A stretch of 64,000 bases of DNA, taken from NCBI GenBank assembly GCA_028877265.1, contig JAPPGX010000107.1, positions 29,440 through 93,439 of the forward strand, given 5' to 3'. Positions 51,519 to 60,889 of the stretch are shown here, piece by piece. Origin of the DNA: Acidobacteriota bacterium (GTDB taxonomy: Bacteria > Acidobacteriota > Vicinamibacteria > Marinacidobacterales > Marinacidobacteraceae). The position numbers and the translations under genes were made by a program. Position 1 is the first letter of the stretch. Every line of letters starts with the position of its first letter. A model generated the notes under the pieces. The model had not been told where the DNA came from, ran no database searches, and saw only the letters and a list, made by a program, of their open reading frames with translations.

Positions 51519-53078
51519 CTACGCGGGGACCGGCTCCGGCGTCTCCGCGGCCGCGGCGACCGCCGCTCCCCCGCGGAAGGCGTCGCGCTTGAACTCGGCG
51601 ATCGCGTCCCGAAGCGCGGCGGTCAGTGAATCGTCCAGCTTCCGCTCCTCGCGGACGCGGGCCAGCGTGTCCGGGTGGCGGGTCTCGAGGAACTCGTAGA
51701 GCCCCCTCTCGAAATCCCGGCAGTCGGCCGGCTCGAGGTCATCGAGGAAGCCCTCGTTCGCGGCAAAGATGACCGCCACCTGCTTCTCCACCGGCAGCGG
51801 CTCGTACTGGTCCTGCTTCAGGACTTCGGTCAGGCGCTCTCCCTTGGCCAACTGGGCCTGGGTGGCCTTGTCGAGGTCCGAGCCGAACTGGGCGAACGCC
51901 GCCATCTCCCGATACTGCGCGAGCTGCAGCCGCATGGTGCCGGCGACCTGCCGCATCGCGCGGATCTGCGCCGACCCCCCCACCCGGCTGACCGAGTTGC
52001 CGACGTTGATGGCGGGGCGGATGCCGGCGTTGAAGAGGTCTCCCTCAAGGTAGATCTGCCCGTCCGTGATGGAGATCACGTTCGTCGGCACGTAGGCCGA
52101 CAGGTCGCCGGCCTGGGTCTCGATGAAGGGGAAGGCGGTGAGGGAGCCTCCTCCCCGCTTGTCGGACAGCTTGGCCGCACGCTCGAGCAGCCGCGAATGG
52201 AGGTAAAAGACGTCGCCGGGATAGGCCTCGCGGCCCGGCGGCCGCCGCAGGAGGAGCGAAATCTCGCGGTAGGCGGCGGCATGCTTCGAGAGATCGTCAT
52301 AGATGCAGAGGGCGTGGCCGCCGTGATCCATGAAGAACTCGCCCATCGCGCACCCGGAATAGGGCGCGAGGTACTGAAGCGGCGCCGGCTCGGACGCCGC
52401 CGCGGAAACGATGATCGTGTGGTCGAGCGCCCCGTGGTCTTCGAGGGTCTGCACCACCTGGGCAACCGTCGACAGTTTCTGGCCGACCGCGACATACACG
52501 CAGACGACGCCGGTATCCCGCTGGTTGATGATCGCGTCCACCGCGATCGCGGTCTTTCCGGTCTGGCGGTCGCCGATGATGAGCTCACGCTGGCCGCGGC
52601 CGATGGGAATCATGGCGTCCACCGCCTTGACTCCCGTCTGGAGCGGCTCCTTCACCGGCTGCCGGGCGACGATGCCCGGAGCGATGCGTTCCACGGCGCC
52701 CGTCTCGGTCGTTTCGATCGGTCCCTTGCCGTCCAGCGGCCGGCCCAGGGCGTCCACCACGCGTCCCTTCATGGCCTCGCCCACGGGTACCTGCAGGATC
52801 CGCCGGGTGCGCTTCGCGGTGTCTCCCTCCCTGATGGAGGTCACGTCGCCGAAGAGAACGAGTCCCACCGAAGACTCTTCGAGGTTCAGCGCGAGGCCGA
52901 ACACGTCGTTCGGCAGTTCCACCAGTTCGCCGTACATGACCCCTTCCAGGCCATGGACGCGGGCGATCCCGTCCCCGGAAGAGACGACGGTTCCAACCTC
53001 CGCGACATCGACGCCGGTGTCGTGGCCAGCGATCTGTTCCCGCAGCAGGGCGGCGATCTCGTCTGCTCGAATGGTCAT
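51519..53078 (-). CDS. atpA: ATP synthase F1 alpha subunit
   Basis: A 519-residue non-catalytic alpha subunit with Walker [53 protein letters not shown] and the [20 protein letters not shown] block. The N-terminus ([14 protein letters not shown]) binds the delta subunit. It is separated from atpH by an AT-rich gap of 43 bases (53079-53121) that contrasts with its surroundings. Confidence 0.97.
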   Translation of the reverse strand: MTIRADEIAALLREQIAGHDTGVDVAEVGTVVSSGDGIARVHGLEGVMYGELVELPNDVFGLALNLEESSVGLVLFGDVTSIREGDTAKRTRRILQVPVGEAMKGRVVDALGRPLDGKGPIETTETGAVERIAPGIVARQPVKEPLQTGVKAVDAMIPIGRGQRELIIGDRQTGKTAIAVDAIINQRDTGVVCVYVAVGQKLSTVAQVVQTLEDHGALDHTIIVSAAASEPAPLQYLAPYSGCAMGEFFMDHGGHALCIYDDLSKHAAAYREISLLLRRPPGREAYPGDVFYLHSRLLERAAKLSDKRGGGSLTAFPFIETQAGDLSAYVPTNVISITDGQIYLEGDLFNAGIRPAINVGNSVSRVGGSAQIRAMRQVAGTMRLQLAQYREMAAFAQFGSDLDKATQAQLAKGERLTEVLKQDQYEPLPVEKQVAVIFAANEGFLDDLEPADCRDFERGLYEFLETRHPDTLARVREERKLDDSLTAALRDAIAEFKRDAFRGGAAVAAAAETPEPVPA

Positions 53079-53121
53079 GGGTCTTCCTATAAGATGTTGA
53101 TTCTAGGTCGTTTATAGTGAA

Positions 53122-53667
53122 TCAGGTTCCGTATCTCTCCTCGAACCGGGAAAGCTGGCGACTGACGCTGGCGTCGTAGATGCGGTTGCCGATCCGGATG
53201 ACGAATCCGCCGAGCAGCTCGGGGTCCTCACGGAAGTGCAGCCTCGGAGTCCCGGAAAAGGCGGACGCCAGCGCCGCCCGGAGGCTCGCCCGGTCGCGCT
53301 CGTCCAGATGGCGCGCGGACACCACTTCCGCCTCGACGATCCCCCGATGTTCATCCAGCGCCGCCCGAAACGCCGCCGCGGTCTCCACCAAGTCGCCGGA
53401 CCGCTCCCGGGCCACCATGACCGACACGAACCTGCCCAGTTCGGAATCCGGCAGGATCCGGTCGGCGACGGCCTTCGCGACCGCGGCGCGCCGCCCCCGC
53501 GCGATCGCCGGCGAGGTCAGCGTCTTGAGGAGTTCCGGGGAGCGCTCGAGCGACGCCGCGAACTCATCGAGAGCTCCCGCGAGCGGCTCCAGGTTCTTCT
53601 CGTTCCCGGCGGCGACCACCGTGTCCAGGAGGACGCGCGCGTAGTGGCGGGCTACTTCGCTGGACAT
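53122..53667 (-). CDS. atpH: ATP synthase delta subunit
   Basis: A 181-residue delta (OSCP-like) subunit linking the b stalk to the top of F1. N-terminal helical domain starts SSEVARHYARVLLDTVVAAG; the C-terminal signature is LLGGFVIRIGNRIYDASVSRQL. It lies 18 bases after atpF. Confidence 0.94.
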   Translation of the reverse strand: MSSEVARHYARVLLDTVVAAGNEKNLEPLAGALDEFAASLERSPELLKTLTSPAIARGRRAAVAKAVADRILPDSELGRFVSVMVARERSGDLVETAAAFRAALDEHRGIVEAEVVSARHLDERDRASLRAALASAFSGTPRLHFREDPELLGGFVIRIGNRIYDASVSRQLSRFEERYGT

Positions 53668-53685
53668 TGCGGGTGTGCCTTCCAG

Positions 53686-54291
53686 TCAGTCGCGGCGGAT
53701 CGCCGTCATCCCGGCGTCGATGAGACGCCGATGGTCTTCCTCGGACATGGTGTCGCGGAGCCGCGTCCGCACAATCTCGACCGCCGCCCGCGCCGCTCCC
53801 GCGGCCAGGCGGCGCTCCGCGACCCGTACTTCCTGGTTCAGCTCGGCCTGGGCCGTGGCGCCGATTTTCCGGGCCTGTTCCTCGGCTGCCGCCACGATGC
53901 GGCGGCCCTCGGCGGTTGCGGCTTCGGTGATCCGCTGACGCGCCGCTTCCACCTCGTCGTCCAGTTCGCGAGACCGCGCCGTCGCTCTTTCGGCGGCCCG
54001 CGCAGCCTCCTCGCGGTCGGCCCGCGCCGCGGCAAGCTGCTCCCGAATCTGGAGTGCGCGCGCTTCGAGGTAACCGGCGATCGGCTTGCGAAGAACGATG
54101 ATCAGAATCGTCGCGAGGATCGTGAAGTTGACGATCTTGGGCAGATTCGAGGCGCCCTCCTCGGCAGCGAATGCCGGCGAACCCACGGCAACCAGCACCA
54201 CGGCGACAGCGGCGGCCAGGATCGCCCGCCGCGAGAGGCGGATCGGCAGGGCGCGGGCGTTCAGGAAGTCGGATCGGCGTGCCAGCTTCAT
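53686..54291 (-). CDS. atpF: ATP synthase Fo b subunit, with long N-terminal leader
   Basis: A 201-residue b-type stalk subunit. Before the usual membrane helix (NLPKIVNFTILATILIIVLRKPI) it carries an extra ~45-residue leader with its own hydrophobic stretch (ILAAAVAVVLVAVGSPAFAA) that looks like a signal peptide, as seen in some delta-proteobacterial b subunits. The rest is a long charged coiled coil (EQLAAARADREEAARAAERA). The start overlaps the end of the first b gene by four bases. Two b genes imply a heterodimeric stalk. Confidence 0.9.
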   Translation of the reverse strand: MKLARRSDFLNARALPIRLSRRAILAAAVAVVLVAVGSPAFAAEEGASNLPKIVNFTILATILIIVLRKPIAGYLEARALQIREQLAAARADREEAARAAERATARSRELDDEVEAARQRITEAATAEGRRIVAAAEEQARKIGATAQAELNQEVRVAERRLAAGAARAAVEIVRTRLRDTMSEEDHRRLIDAGMTAIRRD

Positions 54292-54716
54292 GAGGCGCGG
54301 CGCAGGACCCTTGCGGTGAGATCGCTGGCCAGACTCTCGGCAACCTGCTCGAGTTCGGAGGCGGCGCGGGCGCTTTGCTCGCGAAGCGAGTCCTTTCCCG
54401 CTTCCAGGGTGGCGGCAGCCTGTGCGCGAGCCGTGGTCAGCGTTGCCTCGGCGCGTTCGCCGGCCTCGCGCCGAATTCGGTCCATCTCCCGATAGCCCTC
54501 GTCGCGGACGGCCGCAACCGCGTTCGCAACCCGGGTTTCCGCGGCCATCGCGTCGGCTTCCGCCGCTTCCCGGGCCTGACGGGCGCCGCCGGCCTGCTGC
54601 TCCCGCGCCTCCATCGCACGCGCCAAGGGCTCGAAGAACTGCCGCTTCAGGACAAGCGTCAGGCATACCACGATCACCGACACGATCAGGGCGGTGATGT
54701 CAGGAATGATGGTCAC
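54288..54716 (-). CDS. ATP synthase Fo b' subunit
   Basis: A 142-residue b/b'-type subunit: one N-terminal helix (ITALIVSVIVVCLTLVLKRQFF) and a long amphipathic coiled coil. It is the first gene of the group (order b', b, delta, alpha, gamma, beta, epsilon). The a and c subunit genes (atpB, atpE) are not nearby; in several lineages they form a separate operon. Confidence 0.9.
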   Translation of the reverse strand: MTIIPDITALIVSVIVVCLTLVLKRQFFEPLARAMEAREQQAGGARQAREAAEADAMAAETRVANAVAAVRDEGYREMDRIRREAGERAEATLTTARAQAAATLEAGKDSLREQSARAASELEQVAESLASDLTARVLRRAS

Positions 54717-54897
54717 GAAACCTACGGCCTACGGAGGACAAGGGAAGCGCGCCGCCCCACCAGGAACGGGAAGACACCGGTCGGGAAACCGAGGGCGGCC
54801 GGATGCGTGCGGTCTAGCGAACTAACCCGCCACGGACGGCGGGAAGGCTATCACCCGGCACCGGGGTTGCCAAGGAATCCGGCGGCCGGACAACTCT

Positions 54898-55326
54898 TCA
54901 GGCGCTGGCGCTACCGGGTTCGCTCGCCGGCGGTGGCGGAGCCGGGTTGGCCGACGCCTGGGACGGAGAGCGCTTGTAGTCGCGGTGGACCCGAAAGTGA
55001 GCGCCGTCGGCGTCGCTCTTGGCCTCCAGGGTCAGGTTGGCGGCCTGGACCGCCACACCCGCGATGGACCCTCCGGAATGCACGATGACGTCCTGAGCCG
55101 CGATCTCGCCGCTCACCCGGCCGCCGCCTTCCACGACGACCCGCTGGGCGTAGATCCGGCCGTCGAAATTCCCGGAGTTGCCCACCGAGACCTCGTCCTC
55201 GGAGTGGATTTCGCCCACGAACTCCCCGTTCACGTTGAACGGGCCCGGGGCGTTCAGCCGGCCTGAGAGACGCGACCCGGATCCGACATATCCGCTATGG
55301 GCGTCCCGCGATGGATCTCGCGCCAT
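54898..55326 (-). CDS. Bactofilin
   Basis: A 142-residue bactofilin (DUF583) cytoskeletal protein. The core (about residues 15-110) is a beta-helix with repeating short strands such as GPFNVNGEFVGEIHS, GNFDGRIYAQRVVVEGGGRV and GEIAAQDVIVHSGGSI; N- and C-terminal tails are Ser/Pro/Ala-rich, as usual. It forms filaments without nucleotide. The gene is 3 bases after parB, and bactofilins in myxobacteria scaffold the ParABS system, so a role in origin positioning is plausible. Confidence 0.93.
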   Translation of the reverse strand: MARDPSRDAHSGYVGSGSRLSGRLNAPGPFNVNGEFVGEIHSEDEVSVGNSGNFDGRIYAQRVVVEGGGRVSGEIAAQDVIVHSGGSIAGVAVQAANLTLEAKSDADGAHFRVHRDYKRSPSQASANPAPPPPASEPGSASA

Positions 55327-55329
55327 CTT

Positions 55330-56190
55330 CTATTCGCTCACTTCCCGTTCGCTGGTCAACACGACGAAGATGCGGTGCAGGTCATCCTCGGAGAAAAATT
55401 GTATCTGGACGGCGCCACCCTCGCCACGCCGCCGGATCTGGACCGGAAACCCGACCGCCCGCTGCATCCGCTCCTGCGCATCGCGCGTGTTCGGATCCAG
55501 CCCGGACGGGCGGGATGTCCTTGGCTGTTCGGGCCCGTGACCGCCCCGGGCCCGCCTGACCCGGCGCTCGACCTCCCGGACCGAAAGATCGCCCCGAATG
55601 ATCTCCTCGGCGAGTTGGGCCTGCGTCGCGGCGTCGAGGGGAACGAGGGCCCGGCCCGCCGCCGCGCGCAGTTTCCCCGTTTCCACCAGGCGCCTCACCT
55701 GGGGGGTCAACTCCAGCAGGCGGAGGGTGTTCGTTACCGCGGTGCGGCTGCGCCCGACCTCCGAAGCGATGGCGCCGTGGGTCATTCCGCCCACGTCGGC
55801 GAGCCGCCGGAACGCGAGCGCCTCCTCGATCGGGTTGAGGTCCTCCCGTTGCAGGTTCTCGACCAGCGCCAGCAGCCCGACGTCCTCATCGGAGGCCTCC
55901 CGAACCACGACCGGCACACGCTCGAGACCTGCGAGCTGGGCGGCGCGCCAGCGGCGCTCGCCGGCGATGATCTGGAATCTCCCGGCGTGCGGCCGGACCA
56001 CGATCGGTTCGATGACGCCGCGGGCGGCGATGGAGGCCGTGAGTCCCTCGAGGTCCTCGGCGGCGATCTGTGAGCGCGGCTGCGCGGGATTCGGCGCCAG
56101 CTCCCCGACCGGCGCCGACCGGGGTCCGTCGGTCGACACGGCCGATGGAAGCAAGGCATCGAGGCCGCGGCCCAAACCACGTCGTTTCAC
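55330..56190 (-). CDS. parB: Chromosome partitioning protein ParB
   Basis: A 286-residue ParB/Spo0J CTPase-clamp protein that loads at parS. N-terminal KRRGLGRGLDALLPS is the ParA-contact peptide; NPAQPRSQI, ERRWRAAQLAGL (CTP-binding box with GERRWRA) and LVENLQREDLNPIEEALAF mark the N-terminal domain; MTHGAIASEVGRSRTAVTNTLRLLEL is the DNA-binding helix-turn-helix. It overlaps parA by four bases. Confidence 0.96.
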   Translation of the reverse strand: MKRRGLGRGLDALLPSAVSTDGPRSAPVGELAPNPAQPRSQIAAEDLEGLTASIAARGVIEPIVVRPHAGRFQIIAGERRWRAAQLAGLERVPVVVREASDEDVGLLALVENLQREDLNPIEEALAFRRLADVGGMTHGAIASEVGRSRTAVTNTLRLLELTPQVRRLVETGKLRAAAGRALVPLDAATQAQLAEEIIRGDLSVREVERRVRRARGGHGPEQPRTSRPSGLDPNTRDAQERMQRAVGFPVQIRRRGEGGAVQIQFFSEDDLHRIFVVLTSEREVSE

Positions 56191-56963
56191 CGGGAAACAA
56201 TCTCCTGCGCCAGGTCCGCGTAGGCGGCCGCCACCCTGGACCGCGGGTCGTAGATCTGCAGCGGGACCCCGTAGGAGGGCGCCTCGGCGGCCCGCACCGA
56301 TCGCGGAACGATGGCGCCGAACACCCGGTCCCCCAGTTTGCCCTGAACCTCGGCGATCACGTCCCGCGCGAGGTTCGTGCGTCGGTCAACCATGGTGAAG
56401 AGGACTCCCAGCAGATCGAGCCCCGGGTTCCACGAGCGACCGATGCGGGTGACGGTATCGAGCAGCCGGGAAAGTCCCTGCATCGCAAAGAACTCGCATT
56501 GCATGGGGACGACAACGGCGCTCGCGGCCACGAGAGCGTTGACGGTCAGCAGTCCCAGCGATGGAGGACAGTCCAGCAGGACGAATTCGGCGCCCGGATC
56601 GTCCCGGGCGTAGTCCGAGAGACTTCCGCGGAGCCGAAGCGCCCGGCCTTGAGGGTCCGGATCGTCTGCCGCGATCTGCAGGTCCGCGGCGGCCAGCGAC
56701 GGGTCGGAAGGACACGCAATCAGATTCGGAACGTCGGTGTCCAGAACGGCACGACCGAGCGGTTCCCGGTCCACGAGCACGTCATAAACGCTGTATCCGT
56801 CCTCGGCGATCTGAAGCCCGAGGCTGGTGGTGAGATTGCTCTGAGGATCCAGGTCCACGACCAGGCATCGATGCCCGCTCATCGCGAGGGCCGCACCCAG
56901 GTTCACCGTGGTGGTGGTCTTGCCAACTCCCCCCTTCTGGTTGACGACCGCCAGAATCCTCAT
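56187..56963 (-). CDS. parA: Chromosome partitioning ATPase ParA
   Basis: A 258-residue Walker-type ParA/Soj ATPase. Deviant Walker A MRILAVVNQKGGVGKTTTTV, Walker A' in CLVVDLDPQSNLTTSLGLQI, and FVLLDCPPSLGLLTVNALVA are standard. With ParB and the parS just upstream it drives origin segregation. The start ATG at 56963 is 44 bases from the parS palindrome. Confidence 0.96.
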   Translation of the reverse strand: MRILAVVNQKGGVGKTTTTVNLGAALAMSGHRCLVVDLDPQSNLTTSLGLQIAEDGYSVYDVLVDREPLGRAVLDTDVPNLIACPSDPSLAAADLQIAADDPDPQGRALRLRGSLSDYARDDPGAEFVLLDCPPSLGLLTVNALVAASAVVVPMQCEFFAMQGLSRLLDTVTRIGRSWNPGLDLLGVLFTMVDRRTNLARDVIAEVQGKLGDRVFGAIVPRSVRAAEAPSYGVPLQIYDPRSRVAAAYADLAQEIVSR

Positions 56964-57007
56964 CTGGAGGATTCCGAGACTACCACGGGATTGAAGGGCC
57001 GCACGTG

Positions 57008-57023
57008 TGTTTCACGTGAAACA
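57008..57023. promoter_or_regulatory. parS centromere site
   Basis: TGTTTCACGTGAAACA, a perfect 16-bp palindrome identical to the consensus chromosomal parS. It lies in the short gap between the rsmG stop and the parA start, so ParB binding could also control parA-parB transcription. Confidence 0.96.
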
Positions 57024-57032
57024 ACGGGGCGG

Positions 57033-57677
57033 TCATCCCGGCGCCGTACCGGGCCGTCCGATCCAGACGACCCCCCGATCCGCGGGTACGAACTCCTCGC
57101 CAAAGAGGCCATGTTCGAGCCCGGCGCGCTCCCGGGCGGGACGGGAGGTCGGCCAGATCATCCGGGCTCCGGCGGACATTCCGGCCGCGAGCATGCTCCA
57201 TTCGTCAGCCCGCAGCTTGACTGCCCGCATCGTCACGGCCGAAACGCACGCGAGCTCCGTCCGTCCCGTCTCAGACCTCAAGAACTCCTTGAGTCTTTGC
57301 CTGACAACGCGAACCCGGCTGCTCAGCCCGAGCTCGTCGGTGGCCATCTCCAGAAAGGCGGCGGCCATCTGCCGCGGCTCCAGCAGGACCCAGTTCCCAC
57401 CTCCGGCGATCGCGAGCGGCAGCGCCGGGGTGCCGCCTCCGCTCCCGATGTCGAGGAAAGGACCGCGCTCCGGCAGCAGGCGCCCCAGTTGCAGCGCCTC
57501 CCGAAAGTAGTAGCGCGCAAGGTCTTCCGGTGAGCGAAAACCCGTGATCCCCGCTCCCTTCCAGGCGCCGAGCATGTGGAAGAGGCGCACGAGCTGCTCC
57601 TGCACCGCCGGAGAAACTAGTGGCTCGACGCCGGACAGGGCTTCGGCCAGAGGGTTAGCGGCCCTGCCGTCGCTCAC
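57033..57677 (-). CDS. rsmG: 16S rRNA (guanine-N7) methyltransferase RsmG
   Basis: A 214-residue methyltransferase (GidB) that methylates G527 of 16S rRNA. SAM motif GPFLDIGSGGGTPALPLAIA and FLEMATDELGLSSRVRVVRQR are clear; family members usually show GGFPG where this has GGTPA. The GTG start overlaps the yidC stop (GTGA). It is followed by parS and parA, the usual neighbourhood near the origin. Confidence 0.93.
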   Translation of the reverse strand: MSDGRAANPLAEALSGVEPLVSPAVQEQLVRLFHMLGAWKGAGITGFRSPEDLARYYFREALQLGRLLPERGPFLDIGSGGGTPALPLAIAGGGNWVLLEPRQMAAAFLEMATDELGLSSRVRVVRQRLKEFLRSETGRTELACVSAVTMRAVKLRADEWSMLAAGMSAGARMIWPTSRPARERAGLEHGLFGEEFVPADRGVVWIGRPGTAPG

Positions 57678-59428
57678 CTCCCGGCCGTCGGTTTTCGTCT
57701 CGAGCCGCCCTTGTTCCGCTTGCCCTTGCCCGCCACCTCGAGGGCGCCGGCCTCCGCCTCCCGGCGGTCCATGATCCGGCTGGTCACCGCCTGCTGCCCC
57801 ATGGAAATCAGGTTGTTCGCGAACCAGTACAACACCAGGCCGGACGGCGCCCACGCCATGATCAGGACGAAGACCACGGGCATGAACATCATGATCTTGG
57901 CCTGGATGCCCTCCGCCTGGGTCGCGGTCATCTTCTGCATGATGAGCTGACTCGCCCCCATCAGCAGCGGCAGGATGAAGTACGGGTCCTCCCGGGACAG
58001 GTCCTGGACCCAGAAGACAAACGGGGCATGCCGCAGTTCGACGGAAACCACCAGCAGCCGGTAGAACGCGAAGAAGAAGGGAATCATCAGCAGCATGGGC
58101 AGACAGCCGCCGATGGGCGAGACGTTGTGCTCCCGGTAGAGAGCCACCATCTCCTGGTTCATTTCGCCGCGTTTCGGATCCGTCGGCTTCATCCCCTTGT
58201 ACTTTTCCTGGATCCGCTTCACCTGCGGGCTGATCTTCTGCATCCGCCGGATGGAGACGTAGCTGTAGTGCTTCAGCGGCGCGAGCAGCAGGCTGATCAG
58301 GATGGTCACCAGCACGATGGCCCACCCGTAGTTGCCCATCACGTCGTAGGCCCAGAGCAGGCCCTGCCGAATCGGAACCACCAGGAACCGCAGCCAGGCC
58401 CCGAACTCCACGATGTCCACTCCGAGTTCGGTGAGCAACTCCACCTGCTTCGGACCCGTGAACAGCGTGAATTCGCTCGCGCCGGCGGACCGCAGGTGCG
58501 CGACCAGGAGATCCCGTGAGCCGCTCGCGTCCGCCGGGGGGATCTCGAAGCTCTCCCACGGAATGGCCAGCGCCTCCAGCCTGGCTTCGTAGCGCTGGCC
58601 GGGGTCGGCCACCAGGAGCCCCGCAAAGTAGTGCGAGCTGACCCCGACTGCCTGGGCCGAAAGGCTCGCCGCCTCTCCTCCGGCTGCCTCGGCGAAGGAG
58701 AAGAGCCGGCTCTCCCCCCCGGACTCGATGACGCCCTGCTCGGCGCCCTGGTACCTCCCGACGGAACTCTCGTTCTCGATCCCGGGGCCGAACAGAACCT
58801 CCTTCAACTGTTCCGCACCGCCGCGGATCGCCGAGACCGACACGCCCATGCGGTAGTCGCCGCCCTGCACCCGGACGGTCTTCGAGACCTCCAGGCCGTC
58901 GGCCGACGCCCAGCGGAACTCGATTTCGCGGGCTTCTCCGTCCCTCAGTTCCAGCCGGACGGGGCCCGTGCGGATCCGCCCGTCCACGGCGACCTCGTGC
59001 AGCGCAGTCGTGAGACGGGCGGGAGCGGGGTCGCCGGGGAGCACCACATCGAGCGGACGCACCGAGTTGACGAGATCGTCGCCCTGAGGCAGCGCCTCGA
59101 GCGGAGCGCCCAGGGAATCGGTGTGCTCGAGGAGCCGCAGCCGGAGGAGACGGCCGCCGCGATTGGAGAACTCGGCCACATAGCGGCTCGTCTCCACCGC
59201 GACCGTCTGCTCGCGCTCCGCCTCGCGGGTCTCCGTGGGGGTCTCGGGAACGGCGACTTCGGCCGCCGGGACCGGGACATCCGGGGCCGGGGGTGACGCA
59301 GGGCTCGCGGCGACCGGCGTCTCATCCGCCGGGGGCGCCGGCGGCGCGCTCTCGGGTCCGAAGAAGCGGACGAACAGCAGAAAGACGAAGAACGACAGCA
59401 GGAATGCGAGAAGGACGCGTCGTTCCAT
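57674..59428 (-). CDS. yidC: Membrane protein insertase YidC
   Basis: A 584-residue YidC/Oxa1 insertase. N-terminal helix (VLLAFLLSFFVFLLFVRFF), a Pro/Glu-rich linker, a large periplasmic domain (about 85-360, e.g. YVAEFSNRGGRLLRLRLLEH), then the conserved core (GNYGWAIVLVTILISLLLAPL, QKISPQVKRIQEKYKG, GGCLPMLLMIPFFFAFYRLL, PVVFVLIMAWAPSGLVLYWF) and a basic tail. The large periplasmic domain marks a diderm. ATG at 59428 is preferred to a TTG three codons upstream. Confidence 0.96.
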   Translation of the reverse strand: MERRVLLAFLLSFFVFLLFVRFFGPESAPPAPPADETPVAASPASPPAPDVPVPAAEVAVPETPTETREAEREQTVAVETSRYVAEFSNRGGRLLRLRLLEHTDSLGAPLEALPQGDDLVNSVRPLDVVLPGDPAPARLTTALHEVAVDGRIRTGPVRLELRDGEAREIEFRWASADGLEVSKTVRVQGGDYRMGVSVSAIRGGAEQLKEVLFGPGIENESSVGRYQGAEQGVIESGGESRLFSFAEAAGGEAASLSAQAVGVSSHYFAGLLVADPGQRYEARLEALAIPWESFEIPPADASGSRDLLVAHLRSAGASEFTLFTGPKQVELLTELGVDIVEFGAWLRFLVVPIRQGLLWAYDVMGNYGWAIVLVTILISLLLAPLKHYSYVSIRRMQKISPQVKRIQEKYKGMKPTDPKRGEMNQEMVALYREHNVSPIGGCLPMLLMIPFFFAFYRLLVVSVELRHAPFVFWVQDLSREDPYFILPLLMGASQLIMQKMTATQAEGIQAKIMMFMPVVFVLIMAWAPSGLVLYWFANNLISMGQQAVTSRIMDRREAEAGALEVAGKGKRNKGGSRRKPTAGR

Positions 59429-59430
59429 GA

Positions 59431-59763
59431 TCAGCAACCTGTGGTGAGGTCGGTGCCCAGGCCGCCGTCTCGTCCGGCCGGCGCCGGCACCGCGTCATAC
59501 CCGGACCCGCCGAAGGGATGGCAGCGCAACAGCCGGCGGGCGGCCAGCACGATCCCGCGCCCGGGGCCGTGAAGCCGGATGGCTTCCTCGGCATACTGCG
59601 AACACGACGGCTGAAACCGGCAAACCCCCGCGAAGAGCGGGCTGAAGGCCACCCGATACAACCGTATGAGGCTCGTGAAGAACCCGGCGAGAGCGCGACG
59701 GAGGAAGCGTGGCCCCGGATTCGACTCGCCGAGAGCCGTGGTGGCGCGGGGGACGGGCGCCAT
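59431..59763 (-). CDS. yidD: Membrane protein insertion efficiency factor YidD
   Basis: A 110-residue YidD (UPF0161/DUF37). Conserved core: [20 protein letters not shown], then [15 protein letters not shown] and [17 protein letters not shown]. The ATG at 59763 begins one base after the rnpA stop; a longer frame to 59805 would overlap rnpA by 41 bases and is not needed. It lies between rnpA and yidC as in most bacteria. Confidence 0.93.
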   Translation of the reverse strand: MAPVPRATTALGESNPGPRFLRRALAGFFTSLIRLYRVAFSPLFAGVCRFQPSCSQYAEEAIRLHGPGRGIVLAARRLLRCHPFGGSGYDAVPAPAGRDGGLGTDLTTGC

Positions 59764-59764
59764 C

Positions 59765-60214
59765 TCAGGCCTGCCGCCCGCTGCTTTCCGGATCCTGTCG
59801 TCCATGCCCTCGCCGGTGGCGTCCCCTTCCGGTGGCTCTCACGGTGGCGGTCCGGTAGGCATGCTCCAGGTCCGGCCAGGAGGCCTCCTGGATTCCGTGG
59901 CGGGCGATCAGAACGAGATCTCCGGCCGGACGTTCCCCCCGCCGGTACAGCTCGCGCAGAAGACGCTTGGCCCGGGACCTCTGCACGGCCCCTCCAATCT
60001 TGCGGCTGGCCACGACTCCGAGGCGCGGAGGCGCGACGCCGGTGACGGCGGTCGGCCGAATGGCCACGAGGTAGGGGGAAACGCCGCGGGCCCCGGCGGA
60101 GGTCACCGCCCGGAACTCGGCGGACCGCGCAAGCCGCTGGTCCCTCGAAAGAGACTCGTCCCGGCGGGCGTCCGCGGCCTCCGGGCGACGACGCTTCGCG
60201 CGATCCTCACCCAT
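59765..60214 (-). CDS. rnpA: Ribonuclease P protein component
   Basis: A 149-residue RnpA. Family features: [36 protein letters not shown] (RNR motif region as R-S-R-A-K-R), LLRELYRRG and [10 protein letters not shown]-terminal extension of about 25 charged residues and a basic C-terminal tail make it longer than usual (about 115-125). It follows rpmH, as is common. Confidence 0.93.
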   Translation of the reverse strand: MGEDRAKRRRPEAADARRDESLSRDQRLARSAEFRAVTSAGARGVSPYLVAIRPTAVTGVAPPRLGVVASRKIGGAVQRSRAKRLLRELYRRGERPAGDLVLIARHGIQEASWPDLEHAYRTATVRATGRGRHRRGHGRQDPESSGRQA

Positions 60215-60294
60215 GATGACTTCCTCAGCGGCCGTCCGTCGCTCGCGCCAGATCGGACACCCCGTCAGCGCGCACCGAACGGCCGACCGGCTGC

Positions 60295-60429
60295 TTAGGC
60301 CGACAGCCTTCGGCGGCCCCGGCGGCGCCGGCGGGCGATGACCGCACGGCCGCCCGGAGTGCTCATCCGGGCCCGGAAACCGTGCTTCCGCTTCCTCCGC
60401 CGCCTATTGGGCTGAAACGTCCGTTTCAC
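60295..60429 (-). CDS. rpmH: Ribosomal protein L34
   Basis: A 44-residue L34, nearly identical to the universal form: [20 protein letters not shown], followed by [20 protein letters not shown]. The start is GTG (60429). It is first in the rpmH-rnpA-yidD-yidC-rsmG chain and is divergent from dnaA, the usual origin arrangement. Confidence 0.97.
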   Translation of the reverse strand: MKRTFQPNRRRRKRKHGFRARMSTPGGRAVIARRRRRGRRRLSA

Positions 60430-60515
60430 GGGATTGTCCTCTCCAAGTCATTGAATCCAAACAAAAAACCCGGTGGTCGAGGCCGCTGCCGCAGCACCCC
60501 TCCGCCGAGCCCGAC

Positions 60516-60545
60516 AGTATACCGCCAACGCACGTTTCACGTAAA
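60516..60545 (-). promoter_or_regulatory. Promoter of the rpmH operon
   Basis: On the minus strand, TTTACG (60545-60540) and TATACT (60521-60516) are separated by 18 bases and lie about 87 bases before the rpmH start. The -10 is five of six to consensus. A degenerate parS-like TTTCACGT overlaps the -35 side. Confidence 0.55.
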
Positions 60546-60750
60546 GTCAGTTTGGGTTTCGCCCCTTGCTTCCACATGCCGCCCATGGCGCTGTAAGCGT
60601 TCCTCCGACGGCTTGCGCCCGCCGGTCTGCCGCGCGTCCGACACGGCGGTACCGCATTCGTCGCGGGCCAAAACCGGCAGCAAGATGCTGCGGCGATCCC
60701 CCCTTGCGTTGGTTTTTTCTCGGAGAATTCTTGGGATTGTCCAAACCTGG

Positions 60751-60779
60751 TTGACGCGCCCCGCGGGGGCGTTGCTACA
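60751..60779 (+). promoter_or_regulatory. Possible dnaA promoter
   Basis: TTGACG (60751-60756) with a 17-base spacer to GCTACA (60774-60779), about 110 bases before the dnaA start. The -35 is good, the -10 moderate. The rest of the 460-base rpmH-dnaA gap shows one poor DnaA-box-like CTTCCACA near 60569 and nothing else I can name. Confidence 0.4.
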
Positions 60780-60889
60780 TTCCGTCCCGGTCGTCGAGAA
60801 CCGCGCCGCCGCGAGCCGGGCGGGCGGTTCTTTTCCCTTTTTGGTCTCAGCTACCGCTGCGCCCTCCAGCCCCAATCTTCGATCTTTTC

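Noticed and set aside
53079-53121. Internal promoter in the AT-rich atpH-atpA gap
   Set aside because: TATAAA- and TATAGG-like hexamers occur, but no properly spaced -35 was found on the minus strand; AT-richness alone is not enough.
59431-59805. Longer YidD start at 59805
   Set aside because: It would overlap rnpA by 41 bases, and the added residues are not conserved; ATG 59763 fits one base after the rnpA stop.
60534-60549. parS-like TTTCACGT next to the rpmH promoter
   Set aside because: Only the central eight bases match; the outer half-site is degenerate, so it was not called as a site.
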